This document shows, piece by piece, positions 10,362 to 19,393 of a stretch of DNA of 64,000 nucleotides (positions are counted from its first letter, which is position 1; the number at the start of each line of letters is the position of its first letter). The DNA lies in the NCBI GenBank assembly GCA_963742205.1, contig CAVUKZ010000010.1:418649-482648 (forward strand), read 5' to 3'. The DNA is from WHSW01 sp963742205. Lineage in GTDB: Bacteria > Actinomycetota > Thermoleophilia > Solirubrobacterales > 70-9. The position numbers and the translations under genes are program-made. Below the pieces are notes generated by a model. That model made no database searches and was not told the origin of the DNA. It was given only the letters and a program-made list of their open reading frames with translations.

Positions 10362-10778
10362 CTAGAACAGACGCACCTGCTCCCGTGACATGAAGAACCC
10401 GTGCTTGTTCTTCGTGTTCACGCAGCGGATGCCCTTCTGCTTGCTGGTGCACCGGAAGCGGTTCTTGACCTGACGCTCGCCGTAGCCGAGGGTGGGCTCG
10501 CCGGGATCGAACGCGGTGTCGCCGGCGCAGACGTAGTTCGCCTTGTGCTTGCGCCCGACCGCCGCGCCGAAGCCCCAGTCCACGTCGCACCAGGAGGGCT
10601 TTGGCGGCGCCTCCCACGACTTCTGCTTGATGTCGCAGCGCACGGCTCCGCCTCCCATGACGCAGCCGATGTTGCCGCTGGGGGTCTTGAAGAACTTGAA
10701 TTTCGCGGCTGAGGCGCCCGGCACGGTCAGCGCGAGGGCGGCGGCTGCAATGGCGAGGGTGATGGCAAATCGCTTCAT
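10362..10778 (-). CDS. Secreted DUF6636-like protein
   Basis: 138 residues. A Lys-Arg start and hydrophobic core (MKRFAITLAIAAAALALTVPGASA) form a Sec signal peptide with cleavage near residue 24. The mature part carries TPSGNIGC near the N-terminus and six cysteines in all, the layout of DUF6636 proteins common in Solirubrobacterales and other actinobacteria; three disulfides are likely. Function is unknown. The ATG overlaps by 2 nt the best upstream ATG of the divergent reductase gene, so the two share a very short promoter region or the reductase starts later. Confidence 0.7.
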   Translation of the reverse strand: MKRFAITLAIAAAALALTVPGASAAKFKFFKTPSGNIGCVMGGGAVRCDIKQKSWEAPPKPSWCDVDWGFGAAVGRKHKANYVCAGDTAFDPGEPTLGYGERQVKNRFRCTSKQKGIRCVNTKNKHGFFMSREQVRLF

Positions 10779-12235
10779 GGAGGCGACCCTATCCCACGGA
10801 TCTGACGATGCAATCCCCTACCCTTCCGACCCCTTGATCGGCACCCCGGAAAACCCGCTGCGAGTCGCGATCGTCGGCTCCGGCCCGGCCGGTTTCTACG
10901 CCGCCGAGCAGCTGCTTGAAACGCGAGGACGTCGCGGTCACGGTCGACATGTTCGACCGCCTGCCGACCCCGTTTGGGCTCGTCCGAGCCGGTGTCGCGC
11001 CCGACCACCCGAAGATCAAGTCGGTGATCCGGGTGTACGAGAAGACCGCCGCCCGCGACGGCTTTCAGTTCTTCGGCAACGTCGAGATCGGGGCCGACGT
11101 CAGCGTCGCCGAGCTCGAGCAGCGCTACCACGCCGTGATCTCCGCCTACGGCACGGCCGTCGATCGCCAGCTCGGGATCCCGGGCGAGGACCTGCCCGGC
11201 TCGCACTCGGCCACAGAGTTCGTCAACTGGTACAACGCGCACCCGGACTTCGCCGACCACGACTTCGACCTCTCGGTCAAGCGCGCCGTGGTGATCGGCA
11301 ACGGCAACGTCGCCGCCGACGTCGCCCGGATGCTCGCCCTCCCCCACGGCGAGCTCAACATCACCGACACCGCCAACCACGCGATCTCCAAGCTCGCCGA
11401 CTCCGGGGTCGAGGAGATCGTCGTCCTCGGTCGCCGGGGCCCGGCCCAGGCCGCGTTCACCAACCCCGAGGTGCGCGAGCTCGGCGAGCTCACCGACGCC
11501 GACATCGTCATCGACCCGGCCGAGATGGAGCTCGACCCCGCGAGCCGCGCCTACTTCGAGTCCGACGACTGCGATCCCACCAACCGCCGCAACGTCGAGA
11601 TCTTCACCGAGTTCTCACAGCGCTCGCCCGAGGGCAAGCCGAAGCGGGTGGTGATGCGCTTCTGCTGCTCGCCGGTCGAGATCCGGGGCGAGGGCAGGGT
11701 CGAGAGCATCGTCATCGGCCGCAACGCGCTCGAGGCCGACGAGTCCGGCCGCATCCGCGCCGTCGACACGGGTGAGCGCGAGGAGATCGAGTGCGGTCTG
11801 GTGCTGCGCTCGATCGGCTACAAGGGGACGGGGCTCGAGGGGATCCCGTTCGACGCCGCCCGCGGACTGATCCCGAACGAGTCCGGGCGGGTGCTCGACC
11901 CCGACAGCGGCGACCAGGTCGCCGGCCATTACGCCGTCGGCTGGATCAAGCGCGGCCCGTCGGGTGTCATCGGCACGAACAAGAAGGACGCGCTCGACAC
12001 CGTCGGCTCGATCTTCGACGACCTCGAATCGGGCGCGATCCCGGATCGCGAACCGCCGGAGGAATCGATCGAGGAAATCCTCGACAGCCGTGGCGGCGAT
12101 CACGTCACCTACATGGGGTGGCAGGCGATCGACCGCGCCGAGGTCGCCGCCGGCGAGCCGCACGGCCGCCCGCGGGTGAAGTTCTGCCGCGTGCACGAGA
12201 TGGTCGAGGCCTCGCGCCAGGGCGTGGCGAGCTGA
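10777..12235 (+). CDS. fprA: Ferredoxin/adrenodoxin-NADP+ reductase (FprA-like), one frameshift
   Basis: About 485 residues. The N-terminal FAD site reads VAIVGSGPAGFYAAEQLL, followed by DMFDRLPTPFGLVRAGVAPDHPK, the signature of FprA/adrenodoxin reductases. The NADP site VVIGNGNVAADVARML and the C-terminal GWIKRGPSGVIGTNKKDA motif are intact. One extra base near 10911-10915 shifts the frame between EQLL and KREDVAV; both sides align without loss. The start is uncertain: ATG 10777 overlaps the divergent gene, TTG 10834 is the alternative. The enzyme passes electrons between NADPH and ferredoxin, a fitting neighbour for the Fe-S genes bolA and grx downstream. Confidence 0.87.
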
Positions 12236-12236
12236 G

Positions 12237-12473
12237 ATGGCCGACCTGACCGAGATCGGGACCCTGATCGAGGCGGCGCTCCCCGGGGCCGAGGTCGAGG
12301 TCCTCGACGAGGGCGGCGGCGACCACCTCCGCGCGATCGTCGCCGCACCGCAGTTCGACGGGATGAGGCGGATCGACCAGCACCGCGCGGTGCGCAACGC
12401 GGTTCAGCCGCGGTTCGAGGACGGGTCGATCCACGCGCTGTCGATCGAGACCACGGTCCTCGGCTCGAGCTGA
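12237..12473 (+). CDS. bolA: BolA family protein
   Basis: 78 residues, one nucleotide after the reductase stop. The BolA fold is indicated by GDHL (28-31), FDG (40-42), QHR (48-50) and IHALSI (65-70), with His30 and His49 as possible cluster ligands. BolA proteins bind monothiol CGFS glutaredoxins and jointly hold or pass on a [2Fe-2S] cluster; the gene for such a glutaredoxin follows 21 nt downstream. The pair and the ferredoxin reductase upstream suggest one iron-sulfur/redox transcription unit. Confidence 0.85.
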   Translation: MADLTEIGTLIEAALPGAEVEVLDEGGGDHLRAIVAAPQFDGMRRIDQHRAVRNAVQPRFEDGSIHALSIETTVLGSS

Positions 12474-12494
12474 GCGATTGGCTACCCTGGGTCC

Positions 12495-12899
12495 ATGGCA
12501 GCAGATCCCGGACTCAAGCAGCAACTGGAGCAGGCGATCACCGAGAACTCGGTGCTCCTGCTGATGAAGGGAACCCCGGAGGCGCCGCGGTGCGGCTTCT
12601 CGATGCGGGTGGTCGGCGTGCTGGAGGAGCTCGGGGTCGACTACGGCGCGATCGACGTGCTCCCGGCGCTGCAGCCCCTGCGCGAGGTCACGACCGAGCT
12701 CAGCGACTGGCAGACATTTCCGCAGCTGTACGTGAACGGGGAGCTGGTCGGCGGCGCCGACATCGTCGAGGAGATGCTGGACTCCGGCGAGCTCGGCGAG
12801 CTGCTCGGCGTCGAGCAGCCGGCCAACGTCGCGGCGCCCGAGCCGCAGCGCATCCTTCCCGGCGGGTCGCAGACGAGCCCGCCAATGCAGCTCGACTGA
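12495..12899 (+). CDS. grxD: Monothiol (CGFS) glutaredoxin, Grx4/GrxD type
   Basis: 134 residues. The CGFS active site lies at 33-36 after MKGTPEAPR, with the conserved Lys25, TFPQLYVNGELVGGADI for cis-proline and glutathione contacts, and a glycine-rich C-terminal part. About 25 extra residues follow the Grx domain (QPANVAAPEPQR...). CGFS glutaredoxins carry and transfer [2Fe-2S] clusters rather than reduce disulfides. In an organism probably lacking glutathione the low-molecular-weight ligand is an open question. It is the natural partner of the adjacent bolA. Confidence 0.88.
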   Translation: MAADPGLKQQLEQAITENSVLLLMKGTPEAPRCGFSMRVVGVLEELGVDYGAIDVLPALQPLREVTTELSDWQTFPQLYVNGELVGGADIVEEMLDSGELGELLGVEQPANVAAPEPQRILPGGSQTSPPMQLD

Positions 12900-12930
12900 G
12901 CTCCCGCTCGGCCTAGTTTCCGCCACTGCG

Positions 12931-13335
12931 ATGTCGCAGGAGAACGTCAGGCTCGTGCGCGAGGCCTTCCAGGCGTTCCTGGCGGGGGATCAGGAGAAGA
13001 CGGCGCAGCTCGTCGATCCCGAGGTCGAGTTCCGCGGCACCGTCGGCGGGCTTCAGGAGGGCCAGACAGCACACGGTCAGGCCGAGATCGACGAGACGTT
13101 CGAGGACGAGGACCTGGAGGCGTGGGAAGAGCGCCGCCTGGAGGCAGAGGAGTTCATCGACGCCGGCGACGACGTCGTTGTGCTTCTGCACGAATACCGG
13201 CGCGGCAGAGGCAGCGGAGTCGAACTGGAAGGCAAGACCGCCGTCGTCGTCTCAGTGAGTGGCGGACGGGTGATTCGCATCCAGGGCTACCTGGATCGCG
13301 GCGCGGCCCTCGAGGCCGCTGGGGTGCGGGAGTAG
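12931..13335 (+). CDS. SnoaL/NTF2-like protein
   Basis: 134 residues starting MSQENVRLVREAFQAFLAGD, a very common N-terminus of actinobacterial SnoaL-like proteins, followed by alternating helices and strands of the NTF2-like cone fold. The end (GRVIRIQGYLDRGAALEAAG) is also typical. Such proteins bind small hydrophobic ligands or act as isomerases and hydrolases; no catalytic residue set can be assigned. It lies 31 nt after grxD and ends at a strong hairpin. Confidence 0.75.
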   Translation: MSQENVRLVREAFQAFLAGDQEKTAQLVDPEVEFRGTVGGLQEGQTAHGQAEIDETFEDEDLEAWEERRLEAEEFIDAGDDVVVLLHEYRRGRGSGVELEGKTAVVVSVSGGRVIRIQGYLDRGAALEAAGVRE

Positions 13336-13342
13336 CTGAGAG

Positions 13343-13374
13343 GCGTCGGGTCTCGCCTGTGCGAAACCCGACGC
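13343..13374. terminator. Bidirectional hairpin terminator
   Basis: GCGTCGGGT (13343-13351) and ACCCGACGC (13366-13374) form a perfect 9-bp stem with a 14-nt loop between the convergent SnoaL-like and cold-shock genes. Confidence 0.7.
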
Positions 13375-13389
13375 TCTGAGACCGGGGTC

Positions 13390-13587
13390 CTAGACGGCCT
13401 GGACGTTCGCGGCGCGCGGACCCTTGTCGCTCTGCTCGGACTCGAAGCTGACCTTGGTGCCCTCGGTGAGGGTGTGGCCTGCGACGACCGAGTTCTGATG
13501 GACGAAGAGATCCTTCGAGCCGTCATCGGGTGTGATGAAGCCGAAGCCCTTGGTGTCGTTGAACCACTTCACGGTTCCAGTAGACAT
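13390..13587 (-). CDS. cspA: Cold-shock domain protein
   Basis: 65 residues forming one OB-fold cold-shock domain. RNP1 (KGFGFI, 13-18) and RNP2 (LFVH, 27-30) are intact, and TGTVKWFN opens the protein as usual. It binds single-stranded RNA/DNA and melts RNA structure. A strong GGAGGAA ribosome-binding site precedes the ATG at 13587. About 190 nt of non-coding sequence lies upstream, long enough for a structured cold-shock leader; I could not identify a defined element there. Confidence 0.93.
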   Translation of the reverse strand: MSTGTVKWFNDTKGFGFITPDDGSKDLFVHQNSVVAGHTLTEGTKVSFESEQSDKGPRAANVQAV

Positions 13588-13776
13588 GAGAATTCCTCCA
13601 CGGGGTTCAGTGCGAACGCGCGCGGAGGATGCGGTTGAGCAACGACTGCGACGCTGGCACGAGATAAAGCCGACGCGATCTGCGCGGCGCGGGCGACCGT
13701 AGCAGGTCAACCCGGGCCACCGGGCCCTGAATCGCGTCAGCGCGCCTACAGGTCCCTTTAGACGGCGCCGGTAGAG

Positions 13777-14844
13777 TTGTCTTTCCAAGCCCGACGGGTC
13801 CTGGTCCCTCGCCCTACGAGCTCAGCCTACAGCAGAGGGAACAGGTGCCGCATCCGCGATCCCGACTCGGGTCCCGCCGAGACTCTCTCAGACCAAGTTG
13901 CACGCGAGGGCGCCAGCGGCCCGCTCGCGTCGGCTCGCCGCTGGGCGCGGACGCACCCGGTCGCGATCACGATCATCGGCAGCCTCGTCGTCGGCGTCGT
14001 GCTGATCGTCGCCCTGTGGAGCAAGCGAGGCGAGTTCGCCGCCGCGCTCGGCGACGCTCCGATCTGGATCCTCGGGCTCGCGGTTCTCCTGCAGTTGATC
14101 TGGCTGCTCGCCCGCAGCGAGGCCTGGCACGTTTGCGTCGGCGCAGCCGGCGGCGCGGTCAGCCGCCGACGCCTGTACCGGGCGTCGAGCGTCGGTTACC
14201 TCGGGAACATCTTCAACGCCAACTTCGGCGCCGGCGTGCGGATCGCGGCCCTGCGCCGCTCGGCCCCCACCGACAGCCCCTGCGTCTCGGCGCTGATCGC
14301 CGCCGAGCTGCCGATCATCGTGATCGAGGGAGCGCTCGTGGCGCTCTGTTCGTTCACCCTCGTCGGCCCGCTCGGACTGCCCTGGTGGCTGCCCCTGGTC
14401 TTCGTCGCCGTCGGCGCGCTCGTGATTGCGGGACTCACCCACGTCGCCCGCGACCGGCGCGAGGGCTTCTGGGAGGGGCTCGCCGTGATGCGCGGCCTCC
14501 ACGGCCGGACCCGCATCCTCGCCCTGGTGCTCTTCGCGGTCAGCGCTCAGGTCGTTCGCAACTGGCTCGTGCTCAAGGGGCTCGGCGTCGACGTCTCCTG
14601 GTTTGACTCGATCGCGCTGCTGATCGGCGCCGCGGTGCTCGGAATGCTCCCGGTTGGCCCGACGCTCGGCGTGGCCACGGCGGTCGTCATCCTCGGTGCC
14701 AACGGGGTCGCGATCACCGCCGCCGCCGGGGCATTGCTGACCGCGACCGCCGCGATCGGGGCCATCTGCTTCGCCGCCTGGGCGCTGGCGGACCGGATGC
14801 GACCGGCCGGGCAGCCTAGCCCGGTCCTCGCGCAGGGCACGTAG
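13777..14844 (+). CDS. Flippase-like integral membrane protein (LPG synthase TM/UPF0104 type)
   Basis: About 355 residues if translation starts at TTG 13777; no ATG or GTG lies ahead of the first membrane helix, so the start is weakly defined. Seven or more hydrophobic helices begin near residue 62. The pattern LLARSEAWHVCVGAAGG...LYRASSVGYLGNIFNANFGAG and the late MLPVGPTLGVATAVVILGANGV segment fit the lysylphosphatidylglycerol-synthase transmembrane region/flippase-like superfamily. The catalytic aminoacyltransferase domain is absent. It probably moves or binds a lipid-linked compound. It is not linked to a visible glycosyltransferase, unlike the fusion at 5388-7686. Confidence 0.65.
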   Translation: MSFQARRVLVPRPTSSAYSRGNRCRIRDPDSGPAETLSDQVAREGASGPLASARRWARTHPVAITIIGSLVVGVVLIVALWSKRGEFAAALGDAPIWILGLAVLLQLIWLLARSEAWHVCVGAAGGAVSRRRLYRASSVGYLGNIFNANFGAGVRIAALRRSAPTDSPCVSALIAAELPIIVIEGALVALCSFTLVGPLGLPWWLPLVFVAVGALVIAGLTHVARDRREGFWEGLAVMRGLHGRTRILALVLFAVSAQVVRNWLVLKGLGVDVSWFDSIALLIGAAVLGMLPVGPTLGVATAVVILGANGVAITAAAGALLTATAAIGAICFAAWALADRMRPAGQPSPVLAQGT

Positions 14845-14866
14845 CCCGATTGAGCTCGGGCGCGGA

Positions 14867-16747
14867 CTAGCCCTCGACCCGCTCCGCCGCCGCCTCCCAG
14901 CGGGCGATGAGCTCATCGAGTTCGGCCCGCGCGCGCTCGTGGCGCGCCGTTGCACGCGCGGAGCGCTCGGGGTTCGACCAATTGGCGGGGTCGGCGAGCT
15001 CGTCCTCGAGTCGCTTGAAGGCAGCCTCCGCCTTCTCCACCTGGCGCTCGAGCCGCTCCAGGTCGGCCCGGCGATTCTTGCTCGGGCCCGCGTCGCGGGG
15101 CGGCCGGCCCCGCTTGGGCTCGGCGCCGGGCGCGTTGCGTTCGCGCTCGGCCGCGACCGTGGAGCGATACTCGGCCCAGCCCCCCGCGTGGCTGCGCAGC
15201 GCGCGATCCTCGATCACGAGGGTGCGTGACCCCACCGCCTCCAGCAGTGCCCGGTCGTGAGAGACGAGCAGCAGCGCGCCCGCGAAGGAGGTGAGCGCGT
15301 CCTCGAGCGCCTCGCGGCTCTCGAGGTCGAGGTGGTTTGTCGGCTCGTCGAGCACCAGCACGTTGGCGTCCGACTGGGTCAGCAGCGCGAGCGCCAGGCG
15401 CTGTGCCTCGCCGCCGGAGATGTCGGCCAGGCGCTTGGCGACGTCGTCGCCGGAGAACAGGAAGCGGCCGAGCAGAGCCCGGGTCTTCGCCTCCGAGAGC
15501 CCGGTGGATCGCTGCGCGTGGCTGAGCAGGGTCGCGTCGGGCTCCCCGGCGATCTCCTGATGCTGGGAGAGGTAGCCGAGCTTGGCGTTGTGACCACGCC
15601 GCGGCGCGCCCGCGGTCGGCTCGCGCTCACCGACCAGGGTCTCGAGCAGCGTGGTCTTGCCCGAGCCGTTCGCGCCGACGAGGCAGACGTGCTCGCCACG
15701 CTCGAGCCACATCTCCGCATCCTCGATCAGGATCCTGTCCCCGGCCTCGATGCGGCCGCCATCGAACTCGAGCGCGACCTTGCCCGAGCGCTCCGCGTCA
15801 CCAAAGCTGAACGCCAGCGTGCGGTTGTCGCGCGGGTCGACCTCCACCGCGCCGCGCCGCAGGCGCTCGATGTGCTTCAGCTTCGATTGCGCCTGGCGCG
15901 CCTTGGTCGCCTTGTAGCGAAATCGCTCCACGAATCGCTCCATGCGGGCGATCTCGGCCTCCCGGCGGGCCGAGTCGCGCCCGGCGGCCAGCTCGCGCGC
16001 CGCCTGTTCGGCGCGCCACGCGTGCCAGGGGCCGGCGAAGTAGCGAGCCCGGCCGGCCTCGAGCTCGAGCACGGCGGTGCCGACCGACTCCAGGAACCAG
16101 CGGTCGTGCGCAACCAGGATCACCGCGGCGTCGACGTCCGTGAGGTACGCCTCAAGCCACTCGAGCGAGTCGATGTCGAGGTGGTTCGTGGGCTCGTCGA
16201 GCAGCAGCAGGTCCGGCTTCGAGGCCAGCGCCCGCGCGAGCGATGCCCGGGTCAGCTCACCGCCCGAGAAGGTGGACAGGGGCCGGTCGAGCTCGGCATC
16301 GACGAAACCCAGGCCGCGCAGCGCGACGTCGATCCCGTCGCGCCAGCGATAGCCGCCGGCGTGCTCGAGCCGCGCCTGGGCGTCGGCGTAGGCCGACAGG
16401 ATCTGGGACTCGGAGTCGCCCGCCGCCATGCGCGCCTCCAGCTGGGCGAGCTCCGCCTCGATGCCGGCGATCCAGTCGAGGCCGGCCGCCGCGTACTCGC
16501 GCAGGGTCGCTTCGGTCCGCGGCGGGCGCTGATCGTGAAGCGCGACGCGGACGCCCTTTTCGAGCGCGATCCGGCCGCCGTCGATCCCGGCCTCGCCGGC
16601 GATCATTCGGAGCAGGGTCGTCTTGCCCGAGCCGTTGCGCCCCGCGAGCGTCATCCGCTCGCCGCGATCGAGCTTGAATGACAGGTCGGCGAACAGCGTC
16701 CGGTCGCCTATGCGCTTGGCGAGGCCGGCGGCCGTGATGACCGGCAA
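14867..16747 (-). CDS. ABC-F family ATP-binding protein
   Basis: 626 residues with two ABC domains and no membrane segment. Domain 1: Walker A GRNGSGKTT (~37-45), signature FSGGELTRASLARAL, Walker B LLLLDEPTNHLD. Domain 2: Walker A GANGSGKTT, signature ISGGEAQRLALALL, Walker B VLVLDEPTNHLD. An interdomain linker rich in Arg/Lys (about 240-290) and a C-terminal coiled coil (~545-625) resemble Uup/EttA-type ABC-F proteins, which act on ribosomes. Cellular role (translation factor versus antibiotic protection) cannot be decided from sequence alone. Confidence 0.9.
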   Translation of the reverse strand: MPVITAAGLAKRIGDRTLFADLSFKLDRGERMTLAGRNGSGKTTLLRMIAGEAGIDGGRIALEKGVRVALHDQRPPRTEATLREYAAAGLDWIAGIEAELAQLEARMAAGDSESQILSAYADAQARLEHAGGYRWRDGIDVALRGLGFVDAELDRPLSTFSGGELTRASLARALASKPDLLLLDEPTNHLDIDSLEWLEAYLTDVDAAVILVAHDRWFLESVGTAVLELEAGRARYFAGPWHAWRAEQAARELAAGRDSARREAEIARMERFVERFRYKATKARQAQSKLKHIERLRRGAVEVDPRDNRTLAFSFGDAERSGKVALEFDGGRIEAGDRILIEDAEMWLERGEHVCLVGANGSGKTTLLETLVGEREPTAGAPRRGHNAKLGYLSQHQEIAGEPDATLLSHAQRSTGLSEAKTRALLGRFLFSGDDVAKRLADISGGEAQRLALALLTQSDANVLVLDEPTNHLDLESREALEDALTSFAGALLLVSHDRALLEAVGSRTLVIEDRALRSHAGGWAEYRSTVAAERERNAPGAEPKRGRPPRDAGPSKNRRADLERLERQVEKAEAAFKRLEDELADPANWSNPERSARATARHERARAELDELIARWEAAAERVEG

Positions 16748-16762
16748 GGCGGTTCCCGGGAG

Positions 16763-17131
16763 CTAGACCGAGGCCGCCTGCTCGGCGGCGTCCTCACGGA
16801 CCTGGAACGACGATCCGCAGCCGCAGGCGGCGACGACGTTCGGGTTGTTGACCGTGAAGCCGGCCCCCTGGAGGCCGTCGACGAAGTCCACCTGTGACCC
16901 GAACACGAACTGCATGCTGACCTGGTCGACCACGACCGAGACGCCGTTGTGCTCGAACACGTGGTCGTCGGACTTCGGCGCATCCAGCGCGAGCGCGTAC
17001 TGGAACCCAGAGCACCCGCCACCCTTGACGGCGACGCGCAGCGCCTGCTCACTCTCGTTCGCGGCGACGAGGTCGCGGATCTTCTCCGCGGCCGTATCGG
17101 TGAGCGTTACCGCTGACTCTGCCGTCTCCAT
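16763..17131 (-). CDS. erpA: Iron-sulfur cluster insertion protein (A-type carrier)
   Basis: 122 residues. The three cluster-binding cysteines are present: Cys40 in GGGCSGFQY and Cys103/Cys105 in AACGCGSSF. A-type carriers receive [2Fe-2S] or [4Fe-4S] clusters from a scaffold and deliver them to apo-proteins. The gene lies between the ABC-F gene (15 nt) and a small thioredoxin-fold gene (22 nt), all on the same strand. Fe-S genes bolA and grxD lie 4 kb away. Confidence 0.9.
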   Translation of the reverse strand: METAESAVTLTDTAAEKIRDLVAANESEQALRVAVKGGGCSGFQYALALDAPKSDDHVFEHNGVSVVVDQVSMQFVFGSQVDFVDGLQGAGFTVNNPNVVAACGCGSSFQVREDAAEQAASV

Positions 17132-17153
17132 GGCTCCACATTCTAAAGGGTGA

Positions 17154-17429
17154 TCAGGACTTTTTTCGATTCTCGTCGGCAGACCGCTGTGGATAGCGGA
17201 AATCGAGGTACTGGCGGATGCGCTTGGAGTCCGAGATCACCTCGTCGCCGTCGACCAGAACCGGCACACGCCGCTGCTTGGTGAGCTCCTCGATCTCCGG
17301 CCGCGACGACCGCCGGTAGGGCACTCGCTCGGTGCGGTGCTCGAGCTTGAGCTTGCGCAGCCGGCGCTCGACCGCGCCGCAGGGGCAGAGGACGTTGCTT
17401 CGCGTCGGGCAGCGGTAGAGGACGATCAT
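17154..17429 (-). CDS. Small thioredoxin-fold protein, GST N-terminal/glutaredoxin-like
   Basis: 91 residues from ATG 17429. The order MIVLYRCPT, a cysteine pair at 15/17, VPVLVDGDEVISDSKRIRQYL matches a stand-alone N-terminal GST domain, with the cis-Pro in VPVL and the SDS substrate-contact motif. There is no C-terminal helical GST domain. The start overlaps the stop of the preceding SDR gene (ATGA at 17429-17426), implying translational coupling. A fused longer reading upstream is unlikely because it would run through the SDR gene in another frame. Confidence 0.7.
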   Translation of the reverse strand: MIVLYRCPTRSNVLCPCGAVERRLRKLKLEHRTERVPYRRSSRPEIEELTKQRRVPVLVDGDEVISDSKRIRQYLDFRYPQRSADENRKKS

Positions 17430-18472
17430 CCCGTCAGCGCTCTCGTCGCCCGGCCGATCACGCGCAGGACGTATTGGTCGGGGCCTCGGCGCGGCCCGCG
17501 TCCCGAGAGCTGCTCCTGCTGCCAGTGGACCGCGTCCTCGAGGGTCTCCTCGTGCGGGCGGGGGTCGAAGCCGAGCTCCCGCCGGGCCTTGACGTTGCGG
17601 TACGTCCACCACTGCGAGGCCGACACGATCTCCGCCGGGTGGCTCGGCGCCCGCAATCCCACCTTCGTGACCGCCTCAGCGCCCGCGACGGCGAACCGAG
17701 TTGGGAGCTTCAGCGGCGGCGGGGAGACGCCTGAGATCCGCGCCAGGTCCGCGAACAGGCGATCGAACGTGAAGTTGCGCGCGCCCAGGATGTAGCGCTG
17801 GCCGACCTCGCCGCGCTCGTCGGCCAGGAGGTGGCCGGTGGCGACGTCGCGGACGTCGACGATGTTGAGCGCGCCGTCGACGTAGGCCGGGATCTGTCCC
17901 AGGCAAAAGCGGCGCACGAGCCCCATCGAGGTTCGGGTCGGGTCGTCGGGCCCGAGCACGAAGGTGGGGTTGACGACGACCACCGGCAGCCCGAGGGCCG
18001 CCAGCCGGAACGCCTCGAGCTCGGCCTCGTGCTTGGAGTTGACGTAGGCGAGCCCGAGATGGCCGATCTCGAACGGCGTGCTCTCGTCGGCGGCGCCGCG
18101 CGGCTTGGCAACTCCGATCGCGCCCGCGGTCGACGTGTGCACGAGACGCTGTACCCCCGCCTCGAGCGCCGCCTCGAACACCACCCGGGCGCCACGGAGG
18201 TTGGCGGCGAAGACGACGTCGCGGTCGGCGGGCCGCAGCGAAGTCCGCCCGGCGACGTGGAAGACGCGCTCCACCCCGTCCATCGCCCGGCGCACGGCGC
18301 GCCGATCGGCGACGTCGCCGGTGGCACGCTCGAAGTCGAGCCCGTCGAGCGGCGAGAGGTCCGAGCTGCGCCGTGCCATGACGCGCAGCTCGTCGCCGCG
18401 GGCGACGAGCGCGCGGGCGAGGTGAGAGCCGAGGAAACCGCTCGCGCCGGTGATCAGGGTTGTGGAGGCCAT
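17426..18472 (-). CDS. Extended SDR NAD(P)-dependent epimerase/reductase
   Basis: 348 residues. The Rossmann motif TGASGFLGSHLARAL lies at residues 8-22. STAGAIG and YVNSKHEAE supply the Ser-Tyr-Lys triad. NPTFVLGPDD and IVDVRDVATGHLLA are typical of dihydroflavonol-4-reductase/hopanoid-associated epimerase (HpnA)-like proteins. The exact substrate is unknown. It is divergent from degV with a 35-bp gap holding both promoters, and its stop overlaps the next start. Confidence 0.83.
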   Translation of the reverse strand: MASTTLITGASGFLGSHLARALVARGDELRVMARRSSDLSPLDGLDFERATGDVADRRAVRRAMDGVERVFHVAGRTSLRPADRDVVFAANLRGARVVFEAALEAGVQRLVHTSTAGAIGVAKPRGAADESTPFEIGHLGLAYVNSKHEAELEAFRLAALGLPVVVVNPTFVLGPDDPTRTSMGLVRRFCLGQIPAYVDGALNIVDVRDVATGHLLADERGEVGQRYILGARNFTFDRLFADLARISGVSPPPLKLPTRFAVAGAEAVTKVGLRAPSHPAEIVSASQWWTYRNVKARRELGFDPRPHEETLEDAVHWQQEQLSGRGPRRGPDQYVLRVIGRATRALTG

Positions 18473-18507
18473 GGAGGGCGCATCGTAGAAACTGATAGAA
18501 GGGCCGG

Positions 18508-19389
18508 GTGCCGGAGGTAACCACAGCGGTCGTCACAGACACGACCGCCTATCTCCCGGACGAGCTCGTCGCCGAGAAGGGGATCCACCGGATCAGCCTC
18601 TACGTCACCCTCGACGGTGTCCAGCGCCGGGAGAGCGACATCGACGCCGCGGAGTACGGGGACTTCTTCGAGCGCCTACGGCGGAGCTCCGATGGCGCGA
18701 CGACGTCGCAGCCCTCGGTGGGCGATTTCCTCTCGCTCTACGAGCCGCTGCTGGCCGAGGGCCGCGACATCATCTCGATCCACATCTCGGCGGGGATCTC
18801 CGGCACGTACCAGGCGGCGGTCCAGGCTCGCGACCAGCTCGTCGAATCGGGCACGGACGCCGAGCGGATCCAGGTCTGGGACAGCCGCACCGGCTGCGGC
18901 GGGCAGGGGATGATGACCCTGGTCGCGGCCCGCGCGGCCGCCGGCGGCGCGTCGGGCGCCGAGGCGCTCGCGGCGGTTCAGGCGGCGCGCGAGACGCTCA
19001 AGATGTGGTTTGCGATCGACACGCTCGAGTACCTGCGCAAGGGCGGGCGGATCGGCAGCGCGCAGGCCTGGCTCGGCTCAGCCCTGCAGATCAAGCCGAT
19101 CCTCACACTCGAGGAGGAGATCTCGCCCGTGGAGCGCGTGCGCACCCGGCGCCGGGCGTTCGAGCGGATGGTCGAGTTCGCGCGCGAGCGGCAGCGCGCC
19201 GGCGCCGGGGCGTGGGTGGTCCAGCACATCCACGACGCCGACACCGCTCGGGGGCTGGTCGACGAGTGCCGTCAGATCTTCGGCACCGACCCGGTGTTCG
19301 TGTCGGAGATCGGCCCGGTGATCGGCGCCCACGTCGGCCCCGGCCTGCTCGGGGTCGGCGGCATCCGCACCGACCTGCTGCTGGACTGA
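18508..19389 (+). CDS. DegV family fatty-acid-binding protein
   Basis: 293 residues from GTG 18508. TDTTAYLP near the start, ATTSQPSVGDFL (~66-77), ISAGISGTYQAA (~93-104) and EYLRKGGRIGSAQAWLGS (~172-189) are DegV signatures. DegV/FakB proteins bind a single fatty acid and present it to the kinase FakA, which phosphorylates it for lipid synthesis. No FakA (DAK-domain) gene is visible in the window. It converges with the DUF3618 operon, with 4 nt between stops. Confidence 0.88.
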   Translation: MPEVTTAVVTDTTAYLPDELVAEKGIHRISLYVTLDGVQRRESDIDAAEYGDFFERLRRSSDGATTSQPSVGDFLSLYEPLLAEGRDIISIHISAGISGTYQAAVQARDQLVESGTDAERIQVWDSRTGCGGQGMMTLVAARAAAGGASGAEALAAVQAARETLKMWFAIDTLEYLRKGGRIGSAQAWLGSALQIKPILTLEEEISPVERVRTRRRAFERMVEFARERQRAGAGAWVVQHIHDADTARGLVDECRQIFGTDPVFVSEIGPVIGAHVGPGLLGVGGIRTDLLLD

Positions 19390-19393
19390 CGAG

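Noticed and set aside
15257..16681. Open frame of 474 codons opposite the ABC-F gene
   Set aside because: The ABC-F product has two full sets of Walker and signature motifs; the opposite frame shows none.
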